Origin: Streptacidiphilus sp. 4-A2
GTDB taxonomy: Bacteria; Actinomycetota; Actinomycetes; Streptomycetales; Streptomycetaceae
Reading direction: 5' to 3'
Length of the DNA stretch: 64,000 nucleotides
Assembly (NCBI GenBank): GCA_014284505.1
Contig: JAAFYY010000001.1
Coordinates: 3,720,001 to 3,784,000 of the forward strand
Position numbers and translations under genes: made by a program
The notes under the pieces: model-generated
Database searches by the model: none
What the model saw: the letters and a program-made list of their open reading frames with translations, nothing else
What the model was told of the DNA's origin: nothing
Shown: one piece after another, positions 27,344 through 35,854 of the stretch
Layout of the letters: every line of letters begins with the position of its first letter
Position numbering within the stretch: position 1 is the stretch's first letter

Positions 27344-27910
27344 CTACCCCACAGGGGCCTTGACCCGGAGCACTTCCAGGAAGGCGCGCATCCAGGCGGG
27401 GTGGTCGGGCCAGGCACGGGCGGAGACCAGGACGCCGTCCACGACGGCCTCGCTGTCGACGAACTCGGCACCGGAGACCGTGATGTCGGGCTTGAGCGCG
27501 GGGTAGGCGGCGGTGCGGCGGCCGGCGAGGGTCCCGGCCGCGGCGCTGATCAGCGGGCCGTGGCAGATCTGCGCCACCGGTTTGTCGCCGCTGAAGAAGT
27601 GGCGCACGATCCGCTGCACCTCGGGGTCGTTGCGCAGGTACTCGGGGGCCCGGCCGCCGGGGATCACCACCGCGGCGTACTGCTCCGGATCGACCTCGGC
27701 GAAGGCCAGGTCGGCCGGCCAGGTGTAGCCGGGCTTCTCGGTGTAGGTGTCGAAGCCCTCGACGAAGTCGTGCACCACGAACTGGAGTTTCCTGCGTTCG
27801 GGGGCGGCGATGTGGACCTCGTAGCCCTCCTCGCGCAACCGCTGGTAGGGGTAGAGGACCTCCAGTGACTCCGCCGCGTCACCGGCGATGATCAGAACCC
27901 TCGCTGGCAT
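27344..27910 (-). CDS. DJ-1/PfpI family protein
   Basis: Intact 188-residue class I glutamine amidotransferase-like fold (MPARVLIIAGDAAESLEVLY). The nucleophile elbow is VAQICHGPLISAAAG (Cys at about residue 110) and the conserved Glu lies in AGDAAESLEV. VVIPGGRAPEYLRNDPEVQRIV matches PfpI-type deglycase/protease I proteins. It is probably a cytoplasmic stress chaperone or glyoxalase-like enzyme; exact activity is uncertain. The start is ATG 27910; longer upstream reading to 28846 runs antisense to the chitosanase and is rejected. Confidence 0.87.
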   Translation of the reverse strand: MPARVLIIAGDAAESLEVLYPYQRLREEGYEVHIAAPERRKLQFVVHDFVEGFDTYTEKPGYTWPADLAFAEVDPEQYAAVVIPGGRAPEYLRNDPEVQRIVRHFFSGDKPVAQICHGPLISAAAGTLAGRRTAAYPALKPDITVSGAEFVDSEAVVDGVLVSARAWPDHPAWMRAFLEVLRVKAPVG

Positions 27911-28093
27911 ACCCTGCCCGCCCTTCGTGCGTCCCGTGCCGCTCCGGCGTCTGCCGGGGTCCACCCTCCCCCACCGTGACGAGTTCACGCAATGGCGCCG
28001 CGCCGACACCAGCGGTGATAACCATCCGTCAACAACCGGTGGCGCCCTGCCTATTGACAGCCAAAGCACAGACGGTGAAGCTTGGCAAAACTC

Positions 28094-28112
28094 GTTAGGA
28101 AGCTTTCCTAAC
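28094..28112 (+). promoter_or_regulatory. Palindromic operator upstream of chitosanase
   Basis: GTTAGGAAGCTTTCCTAAC has 8-base arms (GTTAGGAA/TTCCTAAC) around GCT, 32 bases before the chitosanase ATG. A TTGACA hexamer at 28054-28059 is a candidate -35. I recall that Streptomyces chitosanase genes carry a very similar palindrome bound by the ROK-family repressor CsnR; that identity is from memory. Confidence 0.7.
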
Positions 28113-28144
28113 GCGAATTCCCCCAGTGAAAGGCACCTCCACAG

Positions 28145-29020
28145 ATGAGCCTTCGCCTCCGTGCCGCCTGCACCGCGGTCGCCGTCGTCGCCACCGGGAT
28201 CGGCGTCGCCACCGCTGGTACGGCCTCGGCCTCGGTCCGCCCGGCGGCCGTCCACGCCTCGACGATCAAGCTCACCAACGCCCAGCAGTACGCGGTGGAC
28301 GAGATCACCAACGTCTTCGAGAACGGCGACATCAACAGCGGATTCGCCGACATCGTGGACTACAACGACGGCTGCGGCTACACCGCCGGCTACATCGGCT
28401 TCTGCACCCAGACCAGCGACGACGTCAACCTGGTCACCTACTACGACTCGGTGCAGCCGAACAACCCGCTGAAGACGTACCTGCCCGCGCTGAAGAAGCT
28501 CGCCGACGCGGGCAGCGACGCCCACACCGGCCTCAGCGGCTTCCCCGCCGCCTGGCAGAAGGCCGCCAAGGACCCGAAGTTCATCCAGGCCCAGTTCGAG
28601 CAGGCGCACACCTACTACCTGGCGCCGGCGCTGGCCGAGGCCGAGAAGGTGGGCATCACCACCCCGCTCGGGGTCGCCAACTTCTTCGACACCGCCGTGG
28701 AGATGGGCCCCGACGGCGCCCCCGACAGCCCCGACGGGCTGCTGGTGCTGGTCGCCGAGACCACCAAGGACGAGGGCGGCACCCCGGCGAGCGGCGTCAA
28801 CGAGCACACCTGGCTGGCCCAGTTCAACGTGGTCCGCACGGCCCACCTCAAGAACCCGAAGACCCCCGGCCGCAAGTCCGACTGGCCGGAGTCGGTCGAC
28901 CGGGTCCAGGCCCTCCAGGCCATGGCCGCCGCAGGCGAGTGGAGCCTGCCCACACCGCTCAAGGTCGGGGCCGACTTCGACTACACCATCCCGGCCTACA
29001 CCTCCAGCAGCCCGGTGTAG
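28145..29020 (+). CDS. csnA: Secreted chitosanase, glycoside hydrolase family 46
   Basis: Endo-acting hydrolase of chitosan (GlcN-rich polymer). Intact, 291 residues from ATG 28145 with GAAAGGCACC upstream. A Sec signal peptide (MSLRLRAACTAVAVVATGIG...ASA) is followed by a mature part aligned by eye to Streptomyces N174 chitosanase: the catalytic Glu in VFENGDINSG, the catalytic Asp in DYNDGCGYTAGYIGFC, then LPALKKL and FDTAVEMGPDG. The local order FEN...YND matches the E22/D40 pair of that enzyme. Regulated most likely by the palindrome 32 bases upstream. An additional Cys pair (CGYTAGYIGFC) may form a disulfide. Confidence 0.9.
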   Translation: MSLRLRAACTAVAVVATGIGVATAGTASASVRPAAVHASTIKLTNAQQYAVDEITNVFENGDINSGFADIVDYNDGCGYTAGYIGFCTQTSDDVNLVTYYDSVQPNNPLKTYLPALKKLADAGSDAHTGLSGFPAAWQKAAKDPKFIQAQFEQAHTYYLAPALAEAEKVGITTPLGVANFFDTAVEMGPDGAPDSPDGLLVLVAETTKDEGGTPASGVNEHTWLAQFNVVRTAHLKNPKTPGRKSDWPESVDRVQALQAMAAAGEWSLPTPLKVGADFDYTIPAYTSSSPV

Positions 29021-29045
29021 CCGGCGGCCGGCGCGGGCCGGCCGC

Positions 29046-29086
29046 GCGCGGTCCCGCCCGTCACTCCCCCGGGGGCGGGACCGCGC
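29046..29086. terminator. Bidirectional terminator, chitosanase / acyl-CoA ligase
   Basis: Perfect 14-bp stem GCGCGGTCCCGCCC/GGGCGGGACCGCGC with a 13-base loop, between the convergent stop codons at 29020 and 29102. Confidence 0.75.
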
Positions 29087-29101
29087 AGTCGCGCCCGGCG
29101 C

Positions 29102-30670
29102 TCACATCCGCCGGGCGCGCCCTTCCCAGTACGGGTCCCGCAGCCGCCGCTTGTAGAGCTTGCCGTTGGGGTCGCGCGGCAGCTCCGGCACGAAGTCCAC
29201 CGAGCGCGGCCGTTTGTACCCGGCCAGCCGCTGCTCGCAGTGCTCCATGATCCGCGCCGCCAGTTCCTCCCCCGGCGTAAGCCCTCGGCCGGTTCGACCA
29301 CCGCCTTGACCTGCTCGCCCCAGTCGTCGTGCGGATCCCGAAGGCGGCGGCGTCGGCCACCGCCGGATGGGACAGCAGCACCGACTCGATCTCGGCCGGG
29401 TAGATGTTGACCCCGCCGGAAATGATCATGTCGATCTTGCGGTCCCGCAGATAGAGGTAGCCGTCGGCGTCCAGCAGCCCCAGGTCGCCCACGGTGAAGA
29501 AGCCGCCGACCCGGCTCTGCCGGGTCTTGGCCTCGTCCCGGTGGTAGCTGAAGCTGCCGGTGTTCATCTTCAGGTAGACGGTGCCGAGTTCCCCGGTCGG
29601 GACCGGCTTCCCGGCGTCGTCCAGCACGCGATCTCGTGATGGGCCAGGCCCGGCCGACCGTCCCCGACGCTCCAGCCACTCCCGGGCGGTGGCGAAGGTC
29701 CCGCCGCCCTCACTGGCCGCGTAGTACTCCTCGACGCACTCCCCCCCACTCGATCATCCCCCGCTTCACATGGTCCGGGCAGGGCGCGGCGCCGTGGATG
29801 GCGTGCCGCATCGAGGAGACGTCGTACCGGGCCCGGACCTCCTGCGGCAGCGCCAGCAGCCGGTGGAACTGGGTCGGCACCATATGGGTGTGGGTCACCC
29901 GGTGACGGTCCATCAGTTCCAGCATTCCTGCGGGGTCCAGCGGTCCATCAGCACCACCTGGTGGCCCAGGTGCAGCGAGGCGGCGGCGAACTGGAGCACC
30001 GCCGTGTGGTACAGCGGCGAGCCGACCAGGTGCACCTCCCCGGCCCCGGCGGTGATCCCGAAAATGCCGAGGAATCCGCCAGTTGGGTCTCCTCCGGCGG
30101 ACGCCCCGGCAGCGGACGGCGGATCCCGCGCGGCCGGCCGGTGGTGCCCGAGGTGTAGTTCATCACCAGCCGCCGGTGCGTTCGGCCGGCGCGCCACCGG
30201 GCTGCCCGGCCAGCAGTTCGTTCCAGGCACGGAACCCGGGCGACTCCCCCACCGCGTAGCGGCGCTCCTTCGCCAGCCCTGCCCCGTCGGCGGCGGCGAT
30301 CGCCGCCTCGGCGTAACGCTCGTGCGCGATCAGCACTTTGGCGCCGCTGTCGGCAACGATCCAGGCGATCTCCGGGCCGACCAGATGGTGGTTGACCGGC
30401 ACCAGGTAGAACCCGGCCTGCGCGGCGGCCAGATAGCCGGCGATCAGCTCCGGGCCGTTGGCAGTACGCGGCGAAGGCGTCCCCGGCGGCCAGCCCGGCC
30501 GAACGCAGGCCGTGCGTCAGCCGGTTGGCGGTGGCCAGCAGTTCGCCCGCGGTCCAGACCGCACCGTCGGGGGCGACCAGCACCGGCCGGTCCGGGTCGG
30601 CGGCGGCCTGCGCCCAGAATCCCGGCGCGGCCGCGGGCAGCGCGGACGTCGTGCTCTGCTCGGCGCTCAT
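29102..30670 (-). CDS. Acyl-CoA synthetase (AMP-binding, FadD-like)
   Basis: ANL-superfamily acyl-CoA ligase, about 520 residues from ATG 30670 (MSAEQSTTSALPAAAPGFWA). Visible: TANRLTHGLRSAGLAAGD, the P-loop-like MNYTSGTTGRPRG (near 30150), RYDVSSMRHAIHGAAPCP, GGFFTVGDLGLLDADGYLYLRDRKIDMIISGGVNIYPAEIE (hinge and A8 region) and the C-terminal catalytic Lys in DPNGKLYKRRL. The frame changes in at least six places (near 30460, 30200, 30090, 29940, 29750, 29640 and 29290). ATGA overlap with the upstream flavoprotein gene shows an operon. Likely substrate: a fatty or steroid-side-chain/ring acid; see the operator shared with the acyl-CoA dehydrogenase. Confidence 0.87.
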
Positions 30671-31804
30671 TTCTCCTCCTCGGGCTGCGGGTCGAGCTGC
30701 GGACTCCCCACCTGGGCACGGGCGATCCGGTCGAGCCTGGCCACGGCGCGCTCGAAGCCCCGGGTGAGCTCGTCCATGACCCGGGCCACCGGCCGCTCCT
30801 CGGTCATCCGACCGACGATCTGGCCCACCGGGGTGCCGATCAGCTCCTGGGTCTCGTACGCCTGGATCCGGCTCAGGGCGTCGGCCACCAGCAGTCCCTG
30901 GAGCGGCATCGGCAGCGGGCCGGGGCTGGACGGCTGCTCCCAGGCGTCGGTCCAGCCGGTACGCAGCTGCCGGGCGGCTTGCCGGTGAGCGACCGCGAGC
31001 GGACGGTGTCGCCGGAGCCGGCGGCCAGCAGTTTGGCGCGCAGCACCGGCGAGGCGAGCCGGCTCGGTGACCGTGAGCCAGACCGAGCCGAGCCACACGC
31101 CCTGGGCGCCGAGCGCGAGCCCGGCCGCGGCCTGCGCGCCGCTGCCGATGCCGCCCGCCGCGAGCACCGGCAGCGGGGCGACCGCGGCGACGATCTCGGG
31201 TACCAGCACCATCGTGCCGATCTCCCCGGTGTGACCCCGGCCTCGTACCCCTGGGCGACCACGATGTCCAGCCCGGCCTCGGCATGGTGCCGGGCGTGCC
31301 GGGCGCTGCCGGCCAGCGCCGCGACCAGCGCCCCGGCCGCATGTGCCCGGTCGACGATGTCGGGGGCGGTGATCCCAGGGCGCTGGCGAGCAGGCGTACC
31401 GGGTGCTCCAGGGCGACATCCACGTGGGAGCGGGCGACCTGTTCCATCCAGCCGGTGATCCGCCAGCCGCCCGCCTGGTCCCCCAGCTCCGGGACCTGGT
31501 AGCGGGCCAGGGTCTCCCGGACGAAGGCCCGGTGCCCCTCCGGGATCATCGCCTCGACCTGGTCCACGGTGACGTCCTCGACCTTGCGGGCGGGCATCAC
31601 CACGTCCACGCCGTAGGGCAGGCCGCCGACCTGGGCGTCCATCCAGTCGAGGTCCCGGGCCAGCTCTTCGGGGCCGGAGTAGCGCACGGCCCCGAGCACC
31701 CCCATGCCGCCGGCCCGGGTGATCGCGGCGGCGACCGCCGGGAAGGGCGTGAAGCCGAACACCGCATGCTCGACGCCCAGACGTTCGCTGAGTTGGGTCC
31801 TCAT
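30667..31804 (-). CDS. Nitronate monooxygenase-like FMN oxidoreductase
   Basis: TIM-barrel flavoprotein of the 2-nitropropane dioxygenase/nitronate monooxygenase family, about 378 residues from ATG 31804 (MRTQLSERLGVEHAVFGFTP). It shows AAAITRAGGMGVLGA, GVDVVMP, AAGALVAALAGS, DIVVAQGYEAGGHTGEIG (with the His of the active-site loop), LPVLAAGGIGSGAQAAAGLALGAQGVWLGS (phosphate-binding GGIG). Frame changes near 31375, 31230, 31060 and 30980. In mycobacteria a protein of this family (IpdC) reduces a steroid C/D-ring CoA intermediate, so in this context a CoA-thioester reductase is as likely as nitronate oxidation. Coupled to the ligase. Confidence 0.85.
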
Positions 31805-31848
31805 GGCAGGCAGCATGGCGCAGCCGGGTCGAGACCGGAAGAGATTAT

Positions 31849-31863
31849 CTGACTGTTCGTCAG
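31849..31863 (-). promoter_or_regulatory. Inverted repeat CTGAC-N5-GTCAG upstream of nitronate monooxygenase-like gene
   Basis: CTGACTGTTCGTCAG, 45 bases before the ATG at 31804. The same arms with a related centre occur at 35076-35090 before the acyl-CoA dehydrogenase. It looks like a TetR-type operator controlling the flavoprotein/ligase operon. Confidence 0.6.
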
Positions 31864-31891
31864 TTCATGGCGCCGGCCCGGCTGCCGGCCT

Positions 31892-32919
31892 TCACCGGCC
31901 GACCGGTCCGGGCACCGAGGCGCGCGGCCAGCGGCGGGTCAGCTCGGCCACCGCCTGGGCCTCCGGGGTCACCCGGACCAGGGTGACCGGGACCGGCCCC
32001 ATTCCCCTGGCCCACTCCGGCAGCGGCCTGGGCTGCGGCCGCCGACCGGCGGCCACCGCGTTGAGCGAACGCAGCACCGCCATGGCGTCGACCGGCCGGT
32101 CCTCCGGATCCTTGGCGAGCAGGGCCAGCACGATCCGCTCCAGCTCCTCGGGGATCGAGGGCCGCAGCTCGCGCGGCGGGCGGGGCGGGGTGTCCCGGTG
32201 GTCGAGCATGATCACCAGCGGGTCGCCGACAGTGAACGGCGGTGCCCCGACCAGCAGTTCGTACAGCACGCAGCCGAAGGAGTAGAGGTCGCTGCGGGCG
32301 TCCAGGTCGTCCTCGTTGATCTGCTCGGGCGACATGTAGCGGGGCGTGCCGACCGGGGTGCCCGCGTGGCCGAAGCGCGAGGTGGGGCCGGCCGCGCCGC
32401 CGCGCAGCCGGGCGACGCCGAAGTCGCAGATCTTGATGCCGCCGTCGGTGGTGCGGATCAGGTTGGCAGGTTTGAGGTCGCGGTGGATCACGTCCCTGGC
32501 GTGGGTGTACGCCAGGGCGGAGGCGATCCGCCGGGCGGTGTCCACCGCCTGCTCCACCGGCATCCGCCGCCCGGGCAGGTCGTCCAGCACCTGCCCCAGG
32601 TCGCGGCCGTCCAGCAGTTCCATCACCAGATAGGGCGCGCCCTCGGCGTAGCCGAAGTCGTGCACCACGGTGACCCCGGATGCTGGAGTCCGGCGGCGAC
32701 CCTGGCCTCCCGGCGGAACCGCTCCAGTTGCAGCCTGGCCTGGCCCGGGTCGTGCGGAATGGTCGAGGACCGCAGGCACTTGACGGCGACCTGGCGGCCC
32801 AGCGCCTCGTCCTCGGCCCGCCAGACCTCGCCCATGCCGCCCCGGCCCAGCAGCCCGAGCAGCCGGTAGCGGCCCTGGACCAGCGTTCCTTGCTCCACGC
32901 GCATGTCGGGCAGGCGCAT
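31892..32919 (-). CDS. Serine/threonine protein kinase (soluble)
   Basis: Hanks-type kinase, about 342 residues. It starts MRLPDMRVEQGTLVQGRYRL at ATG 32919 (ATG 32904 is an alternative). P-loop LLGRGGMGEVW, catalytic Lys in VAVKCL, HRDLKPAN loop, DFGVAR metal site, GTPRYMSPEQ activation segment and DLYSFGCVLYELL. One frame change near 32680. The C-terminal 80 residues are Pro/Arg-rich with no transmembrane helix or sensor domain, so unlike PknB it is cytoplasmic. Neighbouring lipid-catabolism genes do not by themselves define a substrate. Confidence 0.9.
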
Positions 32920-33010
32920 GTCCGGAATGTTCGCTGCGCCGCCCGTCCCCCTTCTTCCTCCAGCAGAGTACGGCCCCGGCGGCCGGATCGTCAGCGCCCT
33001 TCCCGGCGGG

Positions 33011-33799
33011 TCACCCGGCCGGTTCCGGGGCGGCCGTGCGGTCCGGCGCGGCGACCGCGGTCCGGCGTACCCAGGCGGCCGCCCGGGCCACCTCGGCGAC
33101 CTGCGGCACCCCGGCGGCGCGGGCGGGCGGCGGACCATGACCACCGGCAGCCCCAGCTCCCGGGCGGCGGTGAGCTTGGCGGAGGTGGCCTCGCCACCGC
33201 TGTCCTTGGTGACCACCACGTCGATCCGGTGCCCGCGCAGCAGCGCCCGCTCGCCGTCCAGGGTGAACGGGCCCCGCTCCAGCAGCACCTCGGTGCCGGC
33301 CGGCAGCGGCGGTTCGGGGGCCTCCACCGACCGGGCCAGGAAGTACAGCCCGGACAGCTCCGCGAAGGCGGCCAGGCCCTGCCTGCCGGTGGCCAGGAAG
33401 ACCCGGCGGCCCAGCGAGGGCAGCAGCCCGGCGGCCTCCGCCAGGGAGTCGACCGGATGCCAGCGGTCCCCGGGAACGGCACTCCAGCCCGGCCGCCGCA
33501 GCGCCAGCAGCGGCACCCCGGCGCGCGGCGGCGGCCTGCGCCGCGCTGCGGCTGATGGTCCCGGCGAACGGGTGGGTGGCGTCGACCAGCGCGTCCGTCC
33601 GCTGCTCGCGCAGCCAGCCGGCCAGCCCCTCGGCGCCGCCGAAGCCGCCGATCCGCACCAGCCCGGCAGGCAGCCGGGGCTCCGCCACCCGCCCGGCCAG
33701 CGAACTGGTCACCTCCAGCGACTTCTCCCCGGCGAGCTCCCGCGCCAGTCGGCGGGCCTCGCCGGTCCCGCCGAGGATCAGCACACGGCGCACGGACAT
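33011..33799 (-). CDS. cobK: Precorrin-6A / cobalt-precorrin-6A reductase
   Basis: NAD(P)H-dependent reduction of the corrin macrocycle in cobalamin synthesis. From ATG 33799 (MSVRRVLILGGTGEARRLAR) the nucleotide loop ILGGTGEARRLA is followed by TSSLAGRVAEPRLPAGLVRIGGFGG, VDATHPFAGTIS (substrate pocket), VFLATGRQGL, and DVVVTKDSGGEATSAKLTAARELGLPVVMV, all CobK/CbiJ hallmarks. Frame changes near 33525 and 33125. About 263 residues. No other cob gene is in the window, which is unusual for this pathway. Confidence 0.9.
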   Translation of the reverse strand: MSVRRVLILGGTGEARRLARELAGEKSLEVTSSLAGRVAEPRLPAGLVRIGGFGGAEGLAGWLREQRTDALVDATHPFAGTISRSAAQAAAARRGAAAGAAAAGLECRSRGPLASGRLPGGGRRAAALAGPPGLPGHRQAGPGRLRGAVRAVLPGPVGGGPRTAAAGRHRGAAGAGPVHPGRRAGAAARAPDRRGGHQGQRWRGHLRQAHRRPGAGAAGGHGPPPARAAGVPQVAEVARAAAWVRRTAVAAPDRTAAPEPAG

Positions 33800-33883
33800 G
33801 GAGCCCCTCCTCGGAACACACGGTCGGGCAGCAGTATGGCCGAGGAACCACCGCGCCACCCGCCCGCCCGCCACCGGCCCGCG

Positions 33884-35057
33884 CTAGCGGCGGACGCGGG
33901 GCATGCCCAGGCCGATCCAGGAGATGATCTCGCGCTGGATCTCGTTGTTGCCGCCGCCGAAGGTGAAGATCACGGCGCTGCGGTAGCCGCGCTCCAGGTT
34001 TCCGGTGAGGACCGCGCCGGAGGAGCCCTCCTTGAGCGGGCCGGCCGCGACGACCTCCAGCAGCCAGGCATAGGCGTCGCGGCGGGCCTCGCTGCCGTAG
34101 ACCTTGACGGCGGAGGCGTCCTGCGGGGTCAGCGCGCCGCGCTGGACGGCGTCCACCATCTGCCAGTTGAGCAGCTTCATGGCGTCCAGCCGGACATGGG
34201 TGCGGGCCAGCCGCTGGCGCACCCAGGGCAGGTCCATCACCCGGCGGCCGTCGGACAGCTCGGTCTCGCGCGCCCACTGCTGGACCTCGACGAGGGCCCG
34301 GTTGGCCATGGTGGTGTGCGCGGCCAGGGTCACCCGCTCGTGGTTGAGCTGGTTGGTGATCAGCCGCCAGCCCTGGTTCTCCGCCCCGACCCGGCGGCTG
34401 ACCGGGACCCGGATGTCCTGGTAGTAGCTGGCGGTGGTGTCGTGGCCGGCCAGGGTACGGATCACCGTGGTGGAGTAGCCCGGGTCGGTGGTGTCCAGCA
34501 GCAGGATGCTGATCCCCTGGTGCGGCGGCGTCCGGGTCGGTGCGCACCGCGAGCCAGACCCAGTCGGCGGTGTCGCCGTTGGTGGTCCAGATCTTCTGGC
34601 CGTTGACCAGGTAGCAGTCGCCGTCCCGGACCGCGCGGGTCTTCAGCGCGGCCAGGTCGGTGCCCGCCTCCGGCTCGGAGTAGCCGATGGCGATGTCGAG
34701 CTCCCCGGCCAGGATCCGGGGCAGGAAGTACGCCTTCTGCTCCTCGGTGCCGAACTTCATGATCGAGGGGCCGACCGTGTTCAGTGCCATGATCGGCAAC
34801 GGAATGCCCGCCTGGGCGGCCTCGTCGAAGAACACGAACTGCTCGACCGGGCTCATCCCGCGCCCGCCGTACTCCACCGGCCAGCCGACGCCCAGCCAGC
34901 GGTCGGCGCCCAGGCGGCGGTTGACCTCGCGGTAGAACTTCTTCTGCCGGGCCGGGTCGTTCAGCCGCCCGTAGGCGTCAGGCGGCATCAACTCGGCAAA
35001 GTAGGCCCGCAGTTCGGTGCGGAGCCGCTGCTGCTCCGGCGTGTGGTCCAAGTACAT
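33884..35057 (-). CDS. Acyl-CoA dehydrogenase (FadE-like)
   Basis: FAD-dependent alpha,beta-dehydrogenation of an acyl-CoA. From ATG 35057 (MYLDHTPEQQRLRTELRAYF). Seen: LGVGWPVEYGGRGMSPVEQF, IGYSEPEAGTDLAALKTRAV (flavin-binding), LVNGQKIWTTNG, and the C-terminal GGGNNEIQREIISWIGLGMPR. Frame changes near 34530 and 34495. About 391 residues. The length and the NNEIQREIISWIGLG end are of the type common among actinobacterial steroid-degradation FadE proteins. Two palindromes (35076-35090 and 35101-35114) lie within 57 bases of the start. Confidence 0.9.
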
Positions 35058-35075
35058 CGCGGCCTCCCGGGGTCA

Positions 35076-35090
35076 CTGACGGAACGTCAG
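35076..35090 (-). promoter_or_regulatory. Inverted repeat CTGAC-N5-GTCAG upstream of acyl-CoA dehydrogenase
   Basis: CTGACGGAACGTCAG; reverse complement CTGACGTTCCGTCAG. It shares the CTGAC/GTCAG arms with the site at 31849-31863. It sits 19-33 bases before the ATG, a position typical for a repressor site overlapping the transcription start. Confidence 0.6.
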
Positions 35091-35100
35091 CTGGCCACGC

Positions 35101-35114
35101 TAGAACACGTTCTA
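35101..35114 (-). promoter_or_regulatory. KstR-like operator upstream of acyl-CoA dehydrogenase
   Basis: TAGAACACGTTCTA is a perfect 14-bp palindrome and matches the KstR consensus TnnAACnnGTTnnA known from mycobacterial cholesterol genes at every fixed position. It lies 44-57 bases before the start codon. Confidence 0.65.
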
Positions 35115-35235
35115 CAAATGCGGAATACCGGCGCGTCCCGGGCCGGGGCCCGCGCGGCGCGGCGGGTCGGGGCGGCGGGCGTCCTACCCTGGGCCATGCC
35201 CGGCGGAGCAGGTCCCGAGGTGAGGAGCGGCAGGG

Positions 35236-35787
35236 ATGGGCAGCCAGACGCACACAGCGGCATTGCGCCCGGTGGAGGATCCGCCGGAGGAGGGCCGGGA
35301 GCCGGAGCAGCGCTCGAAGCCGGACGGGCCGGAACGCGGAAGCGCCGCGCAGACGCTGCGGGCGGTCCCGCTCCCGGCACTGGACCGGGTCGGCGTGGTG
35401 CTGGTGTCCCACAGCCAGCAGGTCGCCGAGGCGGTGGCCCGGATGGCGGTCGCCCTGCTGGGGAACGGTGACCCGGCGCCGGTGGCCACGGCGGGCGGCA
35501 CGCTGGACGGCGGCCTGGGGACCAGCGCCGCGCGGATCGTGACCGCCGCGCGCGGAGTCGACCAGGGCATGGGCGTAGCCATGCTGGCCGACCTGGGCGG
35601 CGCGGTGCTCGGCGTGCAGGCGCTGCTCGCGGACGCCGAGGCGCACGGGCTGCCGTTCCCGACCCGGTTCGCCGACGCCCCGTTCCTGGAGGGCGCGGTG
35701 GCCGCGGTGGCGACGGCCTCGGCGGGGGGCGACCTGGCCGCGGTGATGGAGGCCGCCGAGGACGCCTACCGGGTGCACAAGCTCTGA
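35236..35787 (+). CDS. dhaM: DhaM-like PTS EIIA-type phosphotransfer protein
   Basis: Intact, 183 residues from ATG 35236. After a hydrophilic, low-complexity N-terminal extension of about 50 residues comes the mannose-type EIIA fold: VGVVLVSHSQQVAEAVARMA (phosphoryl-accepting His), ATAGGTLDGGLGTSAARIV, GVAMLADLGGAVLG, ending AAEDAYRVHKL. DhaM takes phosphate from HPr to re-phosphorylate ADP on the DhaL subunit of dihydroxyacetone kinase. DhaK and DhaL are not in the window. Family members normally lack the N-terminal extension. Confidence 0.82.
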   Translation: MGSQTHTAALRPVEDPPEEGREPEQRSKPDGPERGSAAQTLRAVPLPALDRVGVVLVSHSQQVAEAVARMAVALLGNGDPAPVATAGGTLDGGLGTSAARIVTAARGVDQGMGVAMLADLGGAVLGVQALLADAEAHGLPFPTRFADAPFLEGAVAAVATASAGGDLAAVMEAAEDAYRVHKL

Positions 35788-35854
35788 CCGCAGGGACAGC
35801 CGCCAGGGCAGTCGCCGGGCAGCCCCGGGGTCGTCTCCGCTCCGCCCGCCCCGG

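Noticed and set aside
28077..28112. A full -10 box for the chitosanase promoter
   Set aside because: TTGACA at 28054 is convincing, but no TANNNT hexamer lies at 16-18 bases, so only the -35 is noted.
27911..28846. N-terminal extension of the DJ-1/PfpI frame upstream of ATG 27910
   Set aside because: The extra 300 codons run antisense to the chitosanase and its operator; the family starts at the MPARVLIIAGD strand.
29102..35057. Firm assignment of the ligase/flavoprotein pair as FadD3/IpdC of the KstR2 regulon
   Set aside because: The families fit, but no KstR2-type site was found, and frame errors prevent reliable residue comparison; kept only as a hypothesis in the findings.
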